Shown here piece after piece: positions 24,783-32,748 of a stretch of 64,000 nucleotides of DNA. Origin of the DNA: Thermosyntropha lipolytica DSM 11003 (GTDB taxonomy: Bacteria; Bacillota; Syntrophomonadia; Syntrophomonadales; Syntrophomonadaceae). The stretch covers positions 1-64,000 of the forward strand of contig NZ_FQWY01000003.1 in NCBI RefSeq assembly GCF_900129805.1, in the 5' to 3' direction. The translations under genes and the position numbers were made by a program. Position 1 is the first letter of the stretch; every line of letters begins with the position of its first letter. Below the pieces are notes generated by a model. The model worked only from the letters and a program-made list of their open reading frames with translations. It was not told the DNA's origin and searched no databases.

Positions 24783-24806
24783 TGGACGCTAATAGCTGGG
24801 ATGCGA

Positions 24807-24845
24807 ACCAGCACATACTTAGTATGTGCTGGTTTTTTATTTTAG
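24807..24845 (+). promoter_or_regulatory. Transcription attenuator (leader terminator) before pabB
   Basis: ACCAGCACATAC (24807-24818) and GTATGTGCTGGT (24822-24833) form a perfect 12-bp stem with a 3-nt loop, followed by TTTTTTATTTT. There is no plus-strand gene upstream to terminate, and no T tract on the minus strand. GCTGG at 24795-24799 can pair with CCAGC at 24808-24812 and would open this stem, as an antiterminator does. A 32-codon frame from the ATG at 24782 with two Trp codons crosses the element. Confidence 0.7.
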
Positions 24846-24870
24846 AACCAAAGGAGAAGGAGGAGTTCTC

Positions 24871-26247
24871 TTGTATTTGAGAAAGCTTAATCTGAAATGT
24901 GATTTATGGAGTCTTTATGCCCGCTTAAACCGGAAAAACAGTTTCTTTTTGGACAGCAGCTTGCGGGATGATGATGTAGGGAAGTATTCTTTTATGGGTT
25001 ATGATCCGGTTTTGATGGTACGCAGCCGGGGAGATATTATCGAATACCGGGAAGGAAAAAGTTTTAAGAAGGTTAAAGGCAATCCCTTATCTTTTGTGGA
25101 TAAGGTTTTAAAGGCTAACCAGGATTTGCGGGGGCAAAAATCTCCCTTTCCTTTTGCCGGAGGCATCGTAGGTTATTTTTCTTATGACCTCAAAAATATG
25201 ATAGAGAAGCTGCCGGTTAAAAATATTGATGATGTAGGGGTTTATGACCAGTACTGGGGCGTTTACGACACTTTTGTGGTCGAAGACCACCGGAATAAGA
25301 GTCTCTGGCTGGCAGGATATGATATAGAAAAACTAAACCGGATGGAGAAAGAATTGGAAGAAATAGCGGCTATAAGAAATCCTTTTGAGGAAGGTGCTTA
25401 TATAGGGGAATTTAAGGCTAATTTTTCCCGGGAAGAATATGTAAAGGCGATTGCCAAAGTACGCGACTATATAAGACAGGGAGATATTTACCAGGTAAAC
25501 TTGAGCCAGCGGTTCAAGTTTGAAGTAAAAGGAAGCAGCCGCTATATATATGATGTGATAAGAAGGATAAGCCCGGCTCCTTTTGCTGCTTTTTTAAGCT
25601 ATGAGGAATTTGAAGTCCTTTCTATATCACCGGAAAGGTTTATTTTAATCGCTGGTGATTATATTGAAACCAGGCCTATAAAAGGTACCCGCCCCCGCGG
25701 CAGAAATCCGGAAGAAGACAGAATGCTGAGAGAAGAACTGGCTTGTAGCATAAAAGATAAAGCAGAGCTTTTGATGATTGTTGATCTGGAACGCAACGAC
25801 CTGGGAAGGATAAGCCGTCCGGGGACAGTTAGGGTGCCGGAACTTTTCCGCATAAAAGATTATGCTACTATATTCCATCTTGATTCTATAGTTACGGGAA
25901 GGTTAAAACCGGGTATAACTTATGAGGAGATATTAAGGGCAACTTTCCCCGGCGGTTCCATAACCGGAGCTCCTAAAATAAGAGCCATGGAAATAATCGA
26001 AGAATTAGAACCGGTATGTCGGGGAGTTTATACCGGGTCTATAGGCTATATAGACTACCGGGGCAACTGCGATCTTAATATAGCTATAAGGACTATGGTG
26101 ATAAAGGATGGCTGGGGCTACTATCAGGCGGGAGGCGGGCTTACGATTGATTCAGATCCCGAAATGGAATATGAAGAAACCTGGCACAAGACAAAATCTT
26201 TAGTTTTAACCCAAAAGGAGGTAAACCGGAGTGCTTGTCTGGTTTGA
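24871..26247 (+). CDS. pabB: Aminodeoxychorismate synthase component I
   Basis: Converts chorismate and ammonia to 4-amino-4-deoxychorismate for folate. 458 aa. The key residue is the lysine in RPIKGTRPRG (Lys271): anthranilate synthases have Ala here (PIAGT), while PabB uses Lys as nucleophile, so this is PabB and not TrpE. Other chorismate-binding motifs are SPERF, DLERNDLGR and FPGGSITGAPK. The TTG at 24871 follows AAGGAGGAG with 5-base spacing; an ATG at 24826 lies in the terminator stem and is unlikely. The pabC start lies inside the 3' end. Confidence 0.93.
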   Translation: MYLRKLNLKCDLWSLYARLNRKNSFFLDSSLRDDDVGKYSFMGYDPVLMVRSRGDIIEYREGKSFKKVKGNPLSFVDKVLKANQDLRGQKSPFPFAGGIVGYFSYDLKNMIEKLPVKNIDDVGVYDQYWGVYDTFVVEDHRNKSLWLAGYDIEKLNRMEKELEEIAAIRNPFEEGAYIGEFKANFSREEYVKAIAKVRDYIRQGDIYQVNLSQRFKFEVKGSSRYIYDVIRRISPAPFAAFLSYEEFEVLSISPERFILIAGDYIETRPIKGTRPRGRNPEEDRMLREELACSIKDKAELLMIVDLERNDLGRISRPGTVRVPELFRIKDYATIFHLDSIVTGRLKPGITYEEILRATFPGGSITGAPKIRAMEIIEELEPVCRGVYTGSIGYIDYRGNCDLNIAIRTMVIKDGWGYYQAGGGLTIDSDPEMEYEETWHKTKSLVLTQKEVNRSACLV

Positions 26248-27049
26248 TGGCAAGGTAATCCCGGAAGGGGAAGCAGGAGTAGGTATAAATACACCTTCTT
26301 TTCGCTATGGACAGGGCTTTTTCACTACTACCCGGATTGAGGAAGGGGTGCCGCTGTGGCTTAATGACCATATAACAAGGCTTAAATCTTTTTTAGAGGC
26401 TTTTTCTTTTCCTGTTTTCCCGGAAGAACCGGTAATAAAGGCTGCCCGGCTTATACCTTTTGTGAACGGCATAAGCCGGGGCGTTTTACGGATAATAGTT
26501 TTCCGGGAAGGGGAAAAAGCTAAAGTTTGCGTTATGGGTGAAAGCCTGGAATTAAAAGATATGATGCCGGTTAAAATAACTCTAGCCCCTTTTCGCCGGC
26601 ATTCCAGTCAGCCTTTGTTGAGGGTAAAAAGCCTTAACTACTGGGAAAACATCCTGGCTTATGAGGAAGCAGAGAGGAAAGGCTTTTATGATGCCCTTTT
26701 TTTTAATGAAAAGGAAGAGGTGTGTGAGACCTCCCGCTCTAATATTTTTTGGGTTATTAATGATACAGTTTATACCCCGCATATAGACTGCGGTCTTTTG
26801 CCGGGGATAGCCAGGCAAAAGGTGCTGGAAGTTCTTAAAAAGGAAAACCTGAAAGTAAAAGAGGGTAGCTTTAAGCAGGAAGAATTAAAAAAAGCAGGAG
26901 AAGTCTTCCTTACCAACAGCCTGCGGGGAATAGTGCCGGTTGGAGAAATAGACGGAGTAAGCTATCAAGGCGAAGGAGAGATGGTTTCCTGGCTTAAGCG
27001 TAAATTAGAGGAAAAGATGCAGGAATATGTGAAAACCTATCATCGTTAG
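26231..27049 (+). CDS. pabC: 4-amino-4-deoxychorismate lyase (aminotransferase class IV)
   Basis: PLP enzyme of fold type IV that releases pyruvate from aminodeoxychorismate to give p-aminobenzoate. 272 aa. The PLP lysine lies in RVKSLNYWENILA, and EVCETSRSNIFWV and GLLPGIARQKVLE are the usual cofactor-binding segments. Branched-chain or D-amino acid transaminases share the fold, but the 17-base overlap with pabB makes PabC much the most likely. The start is GTG after AAAGGAGG. Confidence 0.9.
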   Translation: MLVWFDGKVIPEGEAGVGINTPSFRYGQGFFTTTRIEEGVPLWLNDHITRLKSFLEAFSFPVFPEEPVIKAARLIPFVNGISRGVLRIIVFREGEKAKVCVMGESLELKDMMPVKITLAPFRRHSSQPLLRVKSLNYWENILAYEEAERKGFYDALFFNEKEEVCETSRSNIFWVINDTVYTPHIDCGLLPGIARQKVLEVLKKENLKVKEGSFKQEELKKAGEVFLTNSLRGIVPVGEIDGVSYQGEGEMVSWLKRKLEEKMQEYVKTYHR

Positions 27050-27051
27050 AA

Positions 27052-27164
27052 TAAAAAAATAACAGACACCACTTATTCCTTTAAGTGATGTCTGATCTCG
27101 GGGGGGGGAATTAGAAAGTGTATAGTAAAATTGCATGTGGGGAAAAGCCACTGCAAACCTTACA
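27052..27164 (-). ncRNA. Predicted small RNA with C9 single-stranded stretch
   Basis: A short minus-strand transcription unit with all its signals. The promoter TTGACA-N17-TACAAT lies at 27199-27171. About 8 bases downstream an RNA of about 110 nt begins. Its 5' part can fold as UUGCAGUGG with CCAC-A-UGCAA. A linker with nine consecutive C follows (27108-27100). It ends in a 13-bp stem, CAGACATCACTTA with TAAGTGGTGTCTG (one U-G), loop AAGGAA, then TTATTTTTTT. No open frame of note fits inside. C-rich unpaired stretches in Firmicute sRNAs pair with G-rich ribosome sites; such a role is inferred. The pabC stop lies three bases beyond the estimated 3' end. Confidence 0.65.
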
Positions 27165-27170
27165 ATTGAT

Positions 27171-27199
27171 ATTGTAATAACTTTCACAATAAGTGTCAA
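27171..27199 (-). promoter_or_regulatory. Sigma-A promoter of the predicted small RNA
   Basis: On the minus strand a perfect TTGACA (27199-27194), a 17-bp spacer and TACAAT (27176-27171). Confidence 0.7.
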
Positions 27200-27640
27200 T
27201 AAAAAAACCTTAAATTTAACAAATTTTGCAATTAGATATTTTTTTATGCCTCATGAATATTACTTATGGGCTAATATCTTAAATGGTATATTAAAGGATT
27301 TAAATTTCAAAAAATTTAGAATGTAAATACTCTATTGTGCGCCGAAGGTGGTTTTAACTTCCGAAGGATAGGAAAGAATTTTTATCAGTCTACTTAAATA
27401 ATATTTCCGGCATTTAGCCGCCAGGGCAAATATCTTCATATTCCTTCTGCTTTGGCAATTCTAGTATGCTCCTGGTTAAATATGCCATTTTGCGACCAGG
27501 CTCCTTTCTTTATAGGGAATATTTTTAGGACAACGGAAAGAAGCGCCAGCCTTGTAAAAATATTTTTCCTATGGTAAGCTGAGCCTAAAGGTAGGGTTGT
27601 ATATTTGTAGGAGTGGAATATGAGAAAGGGATGGTAAGGT
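27200..27640. other. Gene-free interval with a large imperfect inverted repeat
   Basis: About 440 bases without a convincing gene; the first half is very A+T-rich. GGCATTTA (27409-27416) and CCAGG (27421-27425) are complementary, in reverse order, to CCTGG (27471-27475) and TAAATATGCC (27477-27486), giving a possible 78-nt structured element. CCGAAGG occurs twice, 11 bases apart (27342-27367). No riboswitch class that I know fits. Confidence 0.45.
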
Positions 27641-29101
27641 ATGAAAAAAAGCAGGTTATTTTTAGGGATGATACTGGGGTTGTGGATGATAGCCTGGTGG
27701 TTTACGATGGCTACTTTTGTGCAGGCTGTGGATACAGCCCAGCTTGACTCCAGCATTCAGTTCATAAGGCCAAGTGGTAATATTGCTATAATTGGAGGGA
27801 TGCAGTATCCTGTGCAGTGGGATGCTAGCGGCTCTATCAGCAGTGTATCTCTTTACTACGAGAGTCAAGACGGATGGACTTTAATTGATACGGTTTCAGG
27901 CAATCCGGGATCTTATCTCTGGAATGTGCCGACTCCGCCAGGACATTATATCGATACGAGATTAAAACTGGTAGTATGCAAATCATCATGGCAAGGAATA
28001 CCGCCTATGCTGGTATTACGTTATTATTATAACACTTCTGATCTGGTCCGCATTGCAAATCCCCATTATGTTTTTCCCCCCAATAATCTGAACGCGGAAG
28101 CTTTATCCAGCACCTCTATTAAACTCACCTGGAATGATAATTCAAGCAACGAAACCGGATTCGGGATCTTGCAGATAGGAAGTGGAGGAACCTTAACTAA
28201 GATTGCTCAGGTAAATGCCGACACTACCTCCTATGTGGTGGAAGGGCTTGCTCCTGCCACCGAATATTCTTTTAGTGTTTATGCCTTTAACCCTCATTAT
28301 GCATCATATCCCAGCAATATAGCTACGGCAACTACTCTGAGCGAGACAGTTATCCCTACTCCGCCGGCAAAACCGTCTGACCTTGCAGCTACCCCTCATG
28401 GCAAGGAGGCGATTTATCTTAGCTGGACAGATAATGCGACAGATGAAACGGCATTTATAATAGAACGCTCCCTTTATCCGGATCGTGACTTTACGGAAAT
28501 AGCCCTGCTTCCTGCCGATACTATTGCTTATAAAAATACCGGACTTAATCCGGGAACCTTTTATTACTTCCGGGTCAAAGCGAGGAACAGTGCCGGTGAT
28601 TCAGAATACTCCAATATAGCCGGGGCCCAGACTCTAGCGGAAGTAGAGCCGCCGCCAGCTACAGAGGCGGAAGAAGGTATAGAAACACCATCATTACCAA
28701 AGTCCATAGTTCTGCGCTTTTATATTGACAGCCAGAAGTATTATGTAGATGATCTGCCGGCTGCCTTAGATACGGCTCCCGTAATCCAGAACCGCCGAAC
28801 CCTCTTGCCTATCCGCTATGTTGCCGAGCCTTTGGGGGCCGAGGTGGGATGGAGCCCTGACGAGCAGAAGGTCACTATCCAAATGGGGGATAAAAAACTG
28901 GAGCTGTGGATAAACCAGAATACTGCCCGGGTAAACGGGTTTAATAAATCCATCGATCCGGACAATTCCCGGGTAACGCCCATAATTTTGCCCCCTGGGC
29001 GCACCATGATGCCCCTGCGCTTTATTGCTGAAAATTTGGGGTGCCAGGTTGACTGGAACGAGAGCACGAGGGAAGTGCGCATAACTTATAATGAGCCGTA
29101 A
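27641..29101 (+). CDS. Secreted protein with two FN3 domains and a copper-amine-oxidase-type C-terminal domain
   Basis: A 486-aa exported protein. The signal peptide (1-29) ends FVQA. An N-terminal beta domain (about 35-145) carries VQWDASGSISSVSLYY, a Ser-Thr-rich Ig-like pattern. Two fibronectin type III domains follow (about 150-232 and 243-333), each with NLNAEALSSTSIKLTW- or DLAATPHGKEAIYLSW-type starts. After a Pro/Glu-rich linker, residues about 355-485 form a copper amine oxidase N-terminal-like domain (RRTLLPIRYVAEPLGAEVGW, then RTMMPLRFIAENLG), common in clostridial wall proteins and not catalytic. Likely surface-attached. Ends at a good terminator. Confidence 0.85.
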   Translation: MKKSRLFLGMILGLWMIAWWFTMATFVQAVDTAQLDSSIQFIRPSGNIAIIGGMQYPVQWDASGSISSVSLYYESQDGWTLIDTVSGNPGSYLWNVPTPPGHYIDTRLKLVVCKSSWQGIPPMLVLRYYYNTSDLVRIANPHYVFPPNNLNAEALSSTSIKLTWNDNSSNETGFGILQIGSGGTLTKIAQVNADTTSYVVEGLAPATEYSFSVYAFNPHYASYPSNIATATTLSETVIPTPPAKPSDLAATPHGKEAIYLSWTDNATDETAFIIERSLYPDRDFTEIALLPADTIAYKNTGLNPGTFYYFRVKARNSAGDSEYSNIAGAQTLAEVEPPPATEAEEGIETPSLPKSIVLRFYIDSQKYYVDDLPAALDTAPVIQNRRTLLPIRYVAEPLGAEVGWSPDEQKVTIQMGDKKLELWINQNTARVNGFNKSIDPDNSRVTPIILPPGRTMMPLRFIAENLGCQVDWNESTREVRITYNEP

Positions 29102-29168
29102 ACATGATACTGTAAATATTAGAATTTTTGTTGATTGCATCTTAACCGTAACAGACAGGCTTATTGCA

Positions 29169-29208
29169 AACATCCCTGCATCTTAAGGTAGGTGCAGGGA
29201 TGTTTTTT
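29169..29208 (+). terminator. Intrinsic terminator after the FN3 protein gene
   Basis: AACATCCCTGCA and TGCAGGGATGTT form a 12-bp stem followed by TTTT. Confidence 0.9.
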
Positions 29209-29536
29209 GCATAACCGGAAATGACGATAAACAGGTAGAAAGCGGATACCGGCTTTATATTTAAGGAGCATGATAGTTAAAATTCTGATTATTAATTTAA
29301 AAACTGATAAATAGTAAAATTTAAACCTAGAAATTGCTTAAAAAAATAGGACTTATTTATTATTAAAAAAATCTTGCTAAAATTAGCAAAATAACAAATA
29401 ATTATTTTCGAATGTGATAAAAAAATTTTATAAGGCCATAAAAAATGCGGATTTTCGACATAAAAAACAAAAAAGATAATCCCATAAAATAAAAATAATG
29501 ATTAATAGTTATGTTATGCAGCAGGAGGATTTGGTA
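29209..29536. other. A+T-rich upstream region with a palindrome
   Basis: About 330 bases, strongly A+T-rich, before the DUF916-like gene. The only clear element is the perfect palindrome TTGCTAAAATTAGCAA (29374-29389), a possible regulator site. AAGGAG with ATG at about 29265-29272 opens a frame of only 14 codons and is not considered a gene. Confidence 0.5.
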
Positions 29537-30487
29537 ATGAAAAATTATCGGCATCCAGCCATTGTGGTTATAAATCTAGCCGTTTTATTTTTACTATTAT
29601 TGCCAGCCAAGGCGGTAGAATTAAATGGAGTAAGTTTAGGACCTACTATAGTTGATAAGACGGTAAGACCGGGTGATTTTTTTGAGCAGGAATTTGAGGT
29701 GAAAAACAACGGTTCAGAAGAGATGAAGCTGGAGGTGTATATACAGGATTACCGCATCCAGGGAAATAAATGGGAAGAAGTAAAAAATCCGGATATTCGC
29801 TGGTCTCCTATGAAGTGGGCAACGATTATCAGTGCTCCGGAAAAGGTGGGTCCAGGGGAAAAAGGGAGGGTGAAGATTCGGTTTGATATACCGGAAAATG
29901 CTGAACAGGGAGAACATGTGACATATTTTAGCGCTAAGTTTATACCTGTTTTGGATCCCCAGGATAAGCAAACTACCGGTATAAGTGTTGCTTCGGAGAT
30001 TCGCGCTCTGGTTTATATCAAGGTTACTGACCTTCTAGGTAACCTCGATCTTCGCCCCGGCTGGCATATAGATAAGGCAGGCACCAATTTCTGGCATTTT
30101 TCGCCACCTGTTTTTACTGTTGCTGTGACTAATACCGGAAATGTCCACCTCGAAGTAACAGGAAATATTGTTATTGAAGATGTTTGGCGAAGCCAGAAAA
30201 CGGAGATTGCTATACCCAGATTTAATGTACTGCCTGAGCAAAACAAAACTATGCTTGTTAAGTGGGATGAAGCTCCTGTTGTAGGTTATTTTAAAGGTAA
30301 AATGCTTTTAACTTATGATGGGGAAAACTTTATCCCCAGCCAGTTTTCTTTTATAGTGATTCCGCTGCTTACATTGCTGGGCATTTTGCTTGTGGCGGGA
30401 GGAGGAATTTTAGCTATAGCCTTCTATATAGCCAGTTTGAGAAGAAGGCTTAAAGAAGCAGAAGAAAAGATTAAACGCGGAGACTAG
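29537..30487 (+). CDS. Membrane-anchored DUF916/WxL-binding-like surface protein
   Basis: A 316-aa protein with a signal peptide (1-28, ending AKA), two Ig-like beta domains, and a C-terminal membrane helix (about 273-298) followed by a short charged cytoplasmic tail. The first domain (VSLGPTIVDKTVRPGDFFEQ onward) resembles the DUF916 peptidoglycan-binding domain of WxL-type surface loci. The second begins near VFTVAVTNTGNVHLEV. The ATG at 29537 follows AGGAGG at 8 bases; longer frames lack a ribosome site. It leads a set with two small exported beta proteins that may be its partners. Confidence 0.65.
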   Translation: MKNYRHPAIVVINLAVLFLLLLPAKAVELNGVSLGPTIVDKTVRPGDFFEQEFEVKNNGSEEMKLEVYIQDYRIQGNKWEEVKNPDIRWSPMKWATIISAPEKVGPGEKGRVKIRFDIPENAEQGEHVTYFSAKFIPVLDPQDKQTTGISVASEIRALVYIKVTDLLGNLDLRPGWHIDKAGTNFWHFSPPVFTVAVTNTGNVHLEVTGNIVIEDVWRSQKTEIAIPRFNVLPEQNKTMLVKWDEAPVVGYFKGKMLLTYDGENFIPSQFSFIVIPLLTLLGILLVAGGGILAIAFYIASLRRRLKEAEEKIKRGD

Positions 30488-30536
30488 AGATTTTTTATAT
30501 AAAAAAACTATGCCTAAAGGAAGGAGGTGAAAGAGA

Positions 30537-31007
30537 GTGAAAAAAATGAACAAAATAGTCGTAGTTTTTGTGATGCTGGGATTGCTGTTATCTACAGCTG
30601 GCATAGTTCAGGCTGCTACCCTGGCTATAACTGCTAATGTACAATCGGTATTAAATCTGGCTCTTAACCCGACTACCATGAATTTTACTGATGTAGTACC
30701 TGGAGTTCCTACCGATCCGCAAATCCTTACGGCAACTACTACCGGAAACGGATCCTATCAGCTTACGCTGCAGGGAGCAGCTTTTACAGGCCCAGCAAGC
30801 CAGCCGGCTTCTGTTCTCCAATTCAAGGAAACAAGTGCTTCTACTTATGTATCAGCAACTACCGCTGCTATAAACATGCTGGCAAGCCCTTCAACAGCTA
30901 CTAACGATGGAGATCAGAAGACCTTCCATATACGGCTTAACTTCCCGGCCCATGCACCGAATGGAACTTACAGTGCAAACATCACCATAACTGCTGTCCC
31001 ACAATAA
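30537..31007 (+). CDS. Small secreted beta-sandwich protein, paralogue 1
   Basis: A 156-aa exported protein; the signal peptide ends near VQAATLA. The mature part is rich in Thr, Ala and Asn with few charges, and ends NGTYSANITITAVPQ, a C-terminal strand pattern common to extracellular fibre and coat-U-like domains. It is clearly related to the next gene: LNPTTMNFTDVVPGVPTDP corresponds to LGPSMLSFEDVHPGIPTEP. GTG at 30537 follows AAGGAGGTG. It could be a matrix or fibre subunit; function is not known. Confidence 0.7.
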   Translation: MKKMNKIVVVFVMLGLLLSTAGIVQAATLAITANVQSVLNLALNPTTMNFTDVVPGVPTDPQILTATTTGNGSYQLTLQGAAFTGPASQPASVLQFKETSASTYVSATTAAINMLASPSTATNDGDQKTFHIRLNFPAHAPNGTYSANITITAVPQ

Positions 31008-31026
31008 AAAAATTAAAATGCTCCTG

Positions 31027-31084
31027 GCAAGTGCTGTGTTGTTTGGGGAATAATTTAAGTAAACACAGCACTTGCTATTTTTAT
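31027..31084 (+). terminator. Intrinsic terminator between the two paralogues
   Basis: GCAAGTGCTGTGTT (31027-31040) pairs perfectly with AACACAGCACTTGC (31062-31075) around a 21-nt loop, followed by TATTTTTAT. It separates the two small genes. Confidence 0.85.
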
Positions 31085-31183
31085 AATAATATACTTTTTA
31101 CTATAATATAAAGTAAGATAAAATTTATCTTCGTATATAGCTGACGTTTTTGGCTACTCTGCCTGATGAAAGGGGGAGGACAT

Positions 31184-31645
31184 ATGAAAAAATATATTTC
31201 GGTTTTTATTATTGGTACCTTGATCTTATTTTTGCCGCTTTCAGCATGGGGAGCTAATTTAGCTGTGGTAGCTAATATAGAGAGGCCTGATGTTTTAGAA
31301 TTAGGTCCTAGCATGCTCAGTTTTGAGGATGTTCATCCTGGCATTCCTACTGAACCCAAAGCTTTTAATACGATTTGCTATGGTAATAATCAGTATATGC
31401 TTACTATCAGTGGGACTAATCTATCAGGACCTGCAACTTTGAGTGCCAGTGTGGTTCAATACCGGGAAGCTGGTATGAGTAACTGGTTTGTTAATAGCAC
31501 TGCTCCCCAGAATTTATTGACTTCACCTGCCATGGCTACTCCGGAAGGAGATGTAAAAGAGTTTGAAATAAGGCTTGTAGTTCCTCCCTCTGCTTTAAAT
31601 GGAACTTATGTAGGGCAAATCATAATCACCATGGTACCTCAATAA
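31184..31645 (+). CDS. Small secreted beta-sandwich protein, paralogue 2
   Basis: A 153-aa exported protein, signal peptide ending near SAWGAN. It shares the whole plan of the preceding gene: an N-terminal NLAVVANIE strand, the FEDVHPGIPTEP loop, a central Ser/Ala-rich part and a final NGTYVGQIIITMVPQ strand. The ATG at 31184 follows GGGGGAGGA; an in-frame ATG six codons upstream is on the ribosome site. It has its own terminator on both sides and so may be expressed separately. Role unknown, likely extracellular. Confidence 0.7.
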   Translation: MKKYISVFIIGTLILFLPLSAWGANLAVVANIERPDVLELGPSMLSFEDVHPGIPTEPKAFNTICYGNNQYMLTISGTNLSGPATLSASVVQYREAGMSNWFVNSTAPQNLLTSPAMATPEGDVKEFEIRLVVPPSALNGTYVGQIIITMVPQ

Positions 31646-31712
31646 AGGTTATGTTCTTCAAGCCGTAGTTTTTGGGGCTGCAGTATCTTTACGGACGAGA
31701 TGCTCTAAAATA

Positions 31713-31752
31713 CCCCTGTTTCTTGCTTTAGCCGGAAACAGGGGGATTTTTA
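31713..31752 (+). terminator. Intrinsic terminator after paralogue 2
   Basis: CCCCTGTTTC and GAAACAGGGG form a 10-bp stem followed by GATTTTTAT. Confidence 0.85.
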
Positions 31753-31844
31753 TCTGGAAAATGCGAAGATCCGCTTGTATCTTTACATGTTTATTCTTAG
31801 GATAACCAGGACAGTTTGCTTATTAAAAAACCCCCGCTTTTACC

Positions 31845-31873
31845 GTTTAAAAAAAGAAAATAAGGAAATAATT
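31845..31873 (+). promoter_or_regulatory. Candidate sigma-F promoter of spoIIR
   Basis: GTTTA (31845-31849), a 14-base spacer and GGAAATAATT (31864-31873), a perfect GGNRANAMTW. spoIIR is a known sigma-F gene in Bacillus. The minus-strand ger promoter at 63963 has the same -35 and spacing. Confidence 0.6.
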
Positions 31874-31906
31874 TAAACAAGGAGATTAATAGGGGGAGAT
31901 AAATTA

Positions 31907-32491
31907 ATGCGCAAACTAGCAAGTTTAATAATTATTGCCGGATTAGTTATAGCAGGGATGCAGGTTAAAGCCGGTGGAAAGCCGCTGGAAGATAGTGTAC
32001 TGAGGCTCCATGTAGTTGCCAACAGTGATAGCATAGAAGACCAGGCCTTAAAAATTAAGGTCAAAGATGAAATTGTCAGGTTTATGCAGGATGAGTTTAG
32101 AGAGGCCAAAACCGAAGAGGAAGCAGTTTTAATAGCTAAAGAAAATAGACAGGAAATAAAAAAGATTGCTTTGAAGGTAATTAGAGAAGAAGGTTTTTCC
32201 TATCCGGTAGAGGTCTATGTTGATAAATTTGAATTTCCGGTTAAGTCTTACGGCAACCTGGTATTTCCCGCCGGAAGGTATGAAGCGGTAAAGGTAGTTA
32301 TAGGAGAGGGAGAAGGGAAAAACTGGTGGTGTGTGCTTTTCCCGCCCCTGTGCCTGGTTTCTTCTTCAGATAAAGGGCTGAGTTTTGATTCTCCGGAAGA
32401 AGCCAGGGTTACTTTTAAATGTCTGGAACTCCTGCCCCGCGGGGTAAAATTAGGTGGACCGGAAGAAGGGGAAGTTATTAAGGCCAGGTAA
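31907..32491 (+). CDS. spoIIR: Stage II sporulation protein R
   Basis: Signal protein made in the forespore, exported to the intermembrane space, and required for activation of SpoIIGA, which processes pro-sigma-E in the mother cell. 194 aa. Signal peptide (about 1-22), then the family hallmarks RLHVVANSDSIEDQALKIKV, the FPAGRYEAVKVVIGEG segment and NWWCVLFPPLC. The ATG follows AGGGGGAG, with a good sigma-F-type promoter upstream. The gene is alone, bounded by hairpins. The call is secure. Confidence 0.96.
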   Translation: MRKLASLIIIAGLVIAGMQVKAGGKPLEDSVLRLHVVANSDSIEDQALKIKVKDEIVRFMQDEFREAKTEEEAVLIAKENRQEIKKIALKVIREEGFSYPVEVYVDKFEFPVKSYGNLVFPAGRYEAVKVVIGEGEGKNWWCVLFPPLCLVSSSDKGLSFDSPEEARVTFKCLELLPRGVKLGGPEEGEVIKAR

Positions 32492-32550
32492 AAATAAAAT
32501 TTTTCAGCATGATAACCCTAAAATTAATAGATATTCCATCATTCCCCCTT

Positions 32551-32590
32551 AAAGCAGGGAAAGGTTAACCCTTCCCTGCTTATTACTTTA
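32551..32590 (+). terminator. Hairpin after spoIIR
   Basis: AAGCAGGGAA and TTCCCTGCTT pair, with additional GG/CC closer to the loop. The T tail is weak. Confidence 0.55.
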
Positions 32591-32663
32591 TATACATATA
32601 CTGGTTATAGCTTTTAGTTATTATAAAAATAAAATTAATATATTAAAAATGTAAAAAAACAGA

Positions 32664-32691
32664 TTGAAGTCATGAAAAAGAATTATATAAT
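32664..32691 (+). promoter_or_regulatory. Candidate sigma-A promoter of the SAO-like operon
   Basis: TTGAAG (32664-32669), a 16-bp spacer and a perfect TATAAT (32686-32691), about 98 bases before saoA. Confidence 0.5.
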
Positions 32692-32748
32692 GTAATTGGG
32701 TTTTATAAGCATACATTAGATTTTTAATTAATATCAATTATATTGGTT

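Noticed and set aside
27050-27108. Terminator of pabC on the plus strand
   Set aside because: The hairpin is followed by a G run on this strand and by a T tract only on the minus strand, so it is assigned to the small RNA.
27135-27326. 63-codon plus-strand frame after pabC
   Set aside because: No ribosome site, A+T-rich, no recognisable protein; it is opposite the predicted small RNA and its promoter.
27436-27756. 106-codon minus-strand frame into the FN3 gene
   Set aside because: Overlaps the signal-peptide region of the clear FN3 gene and has no ribosome site or family.
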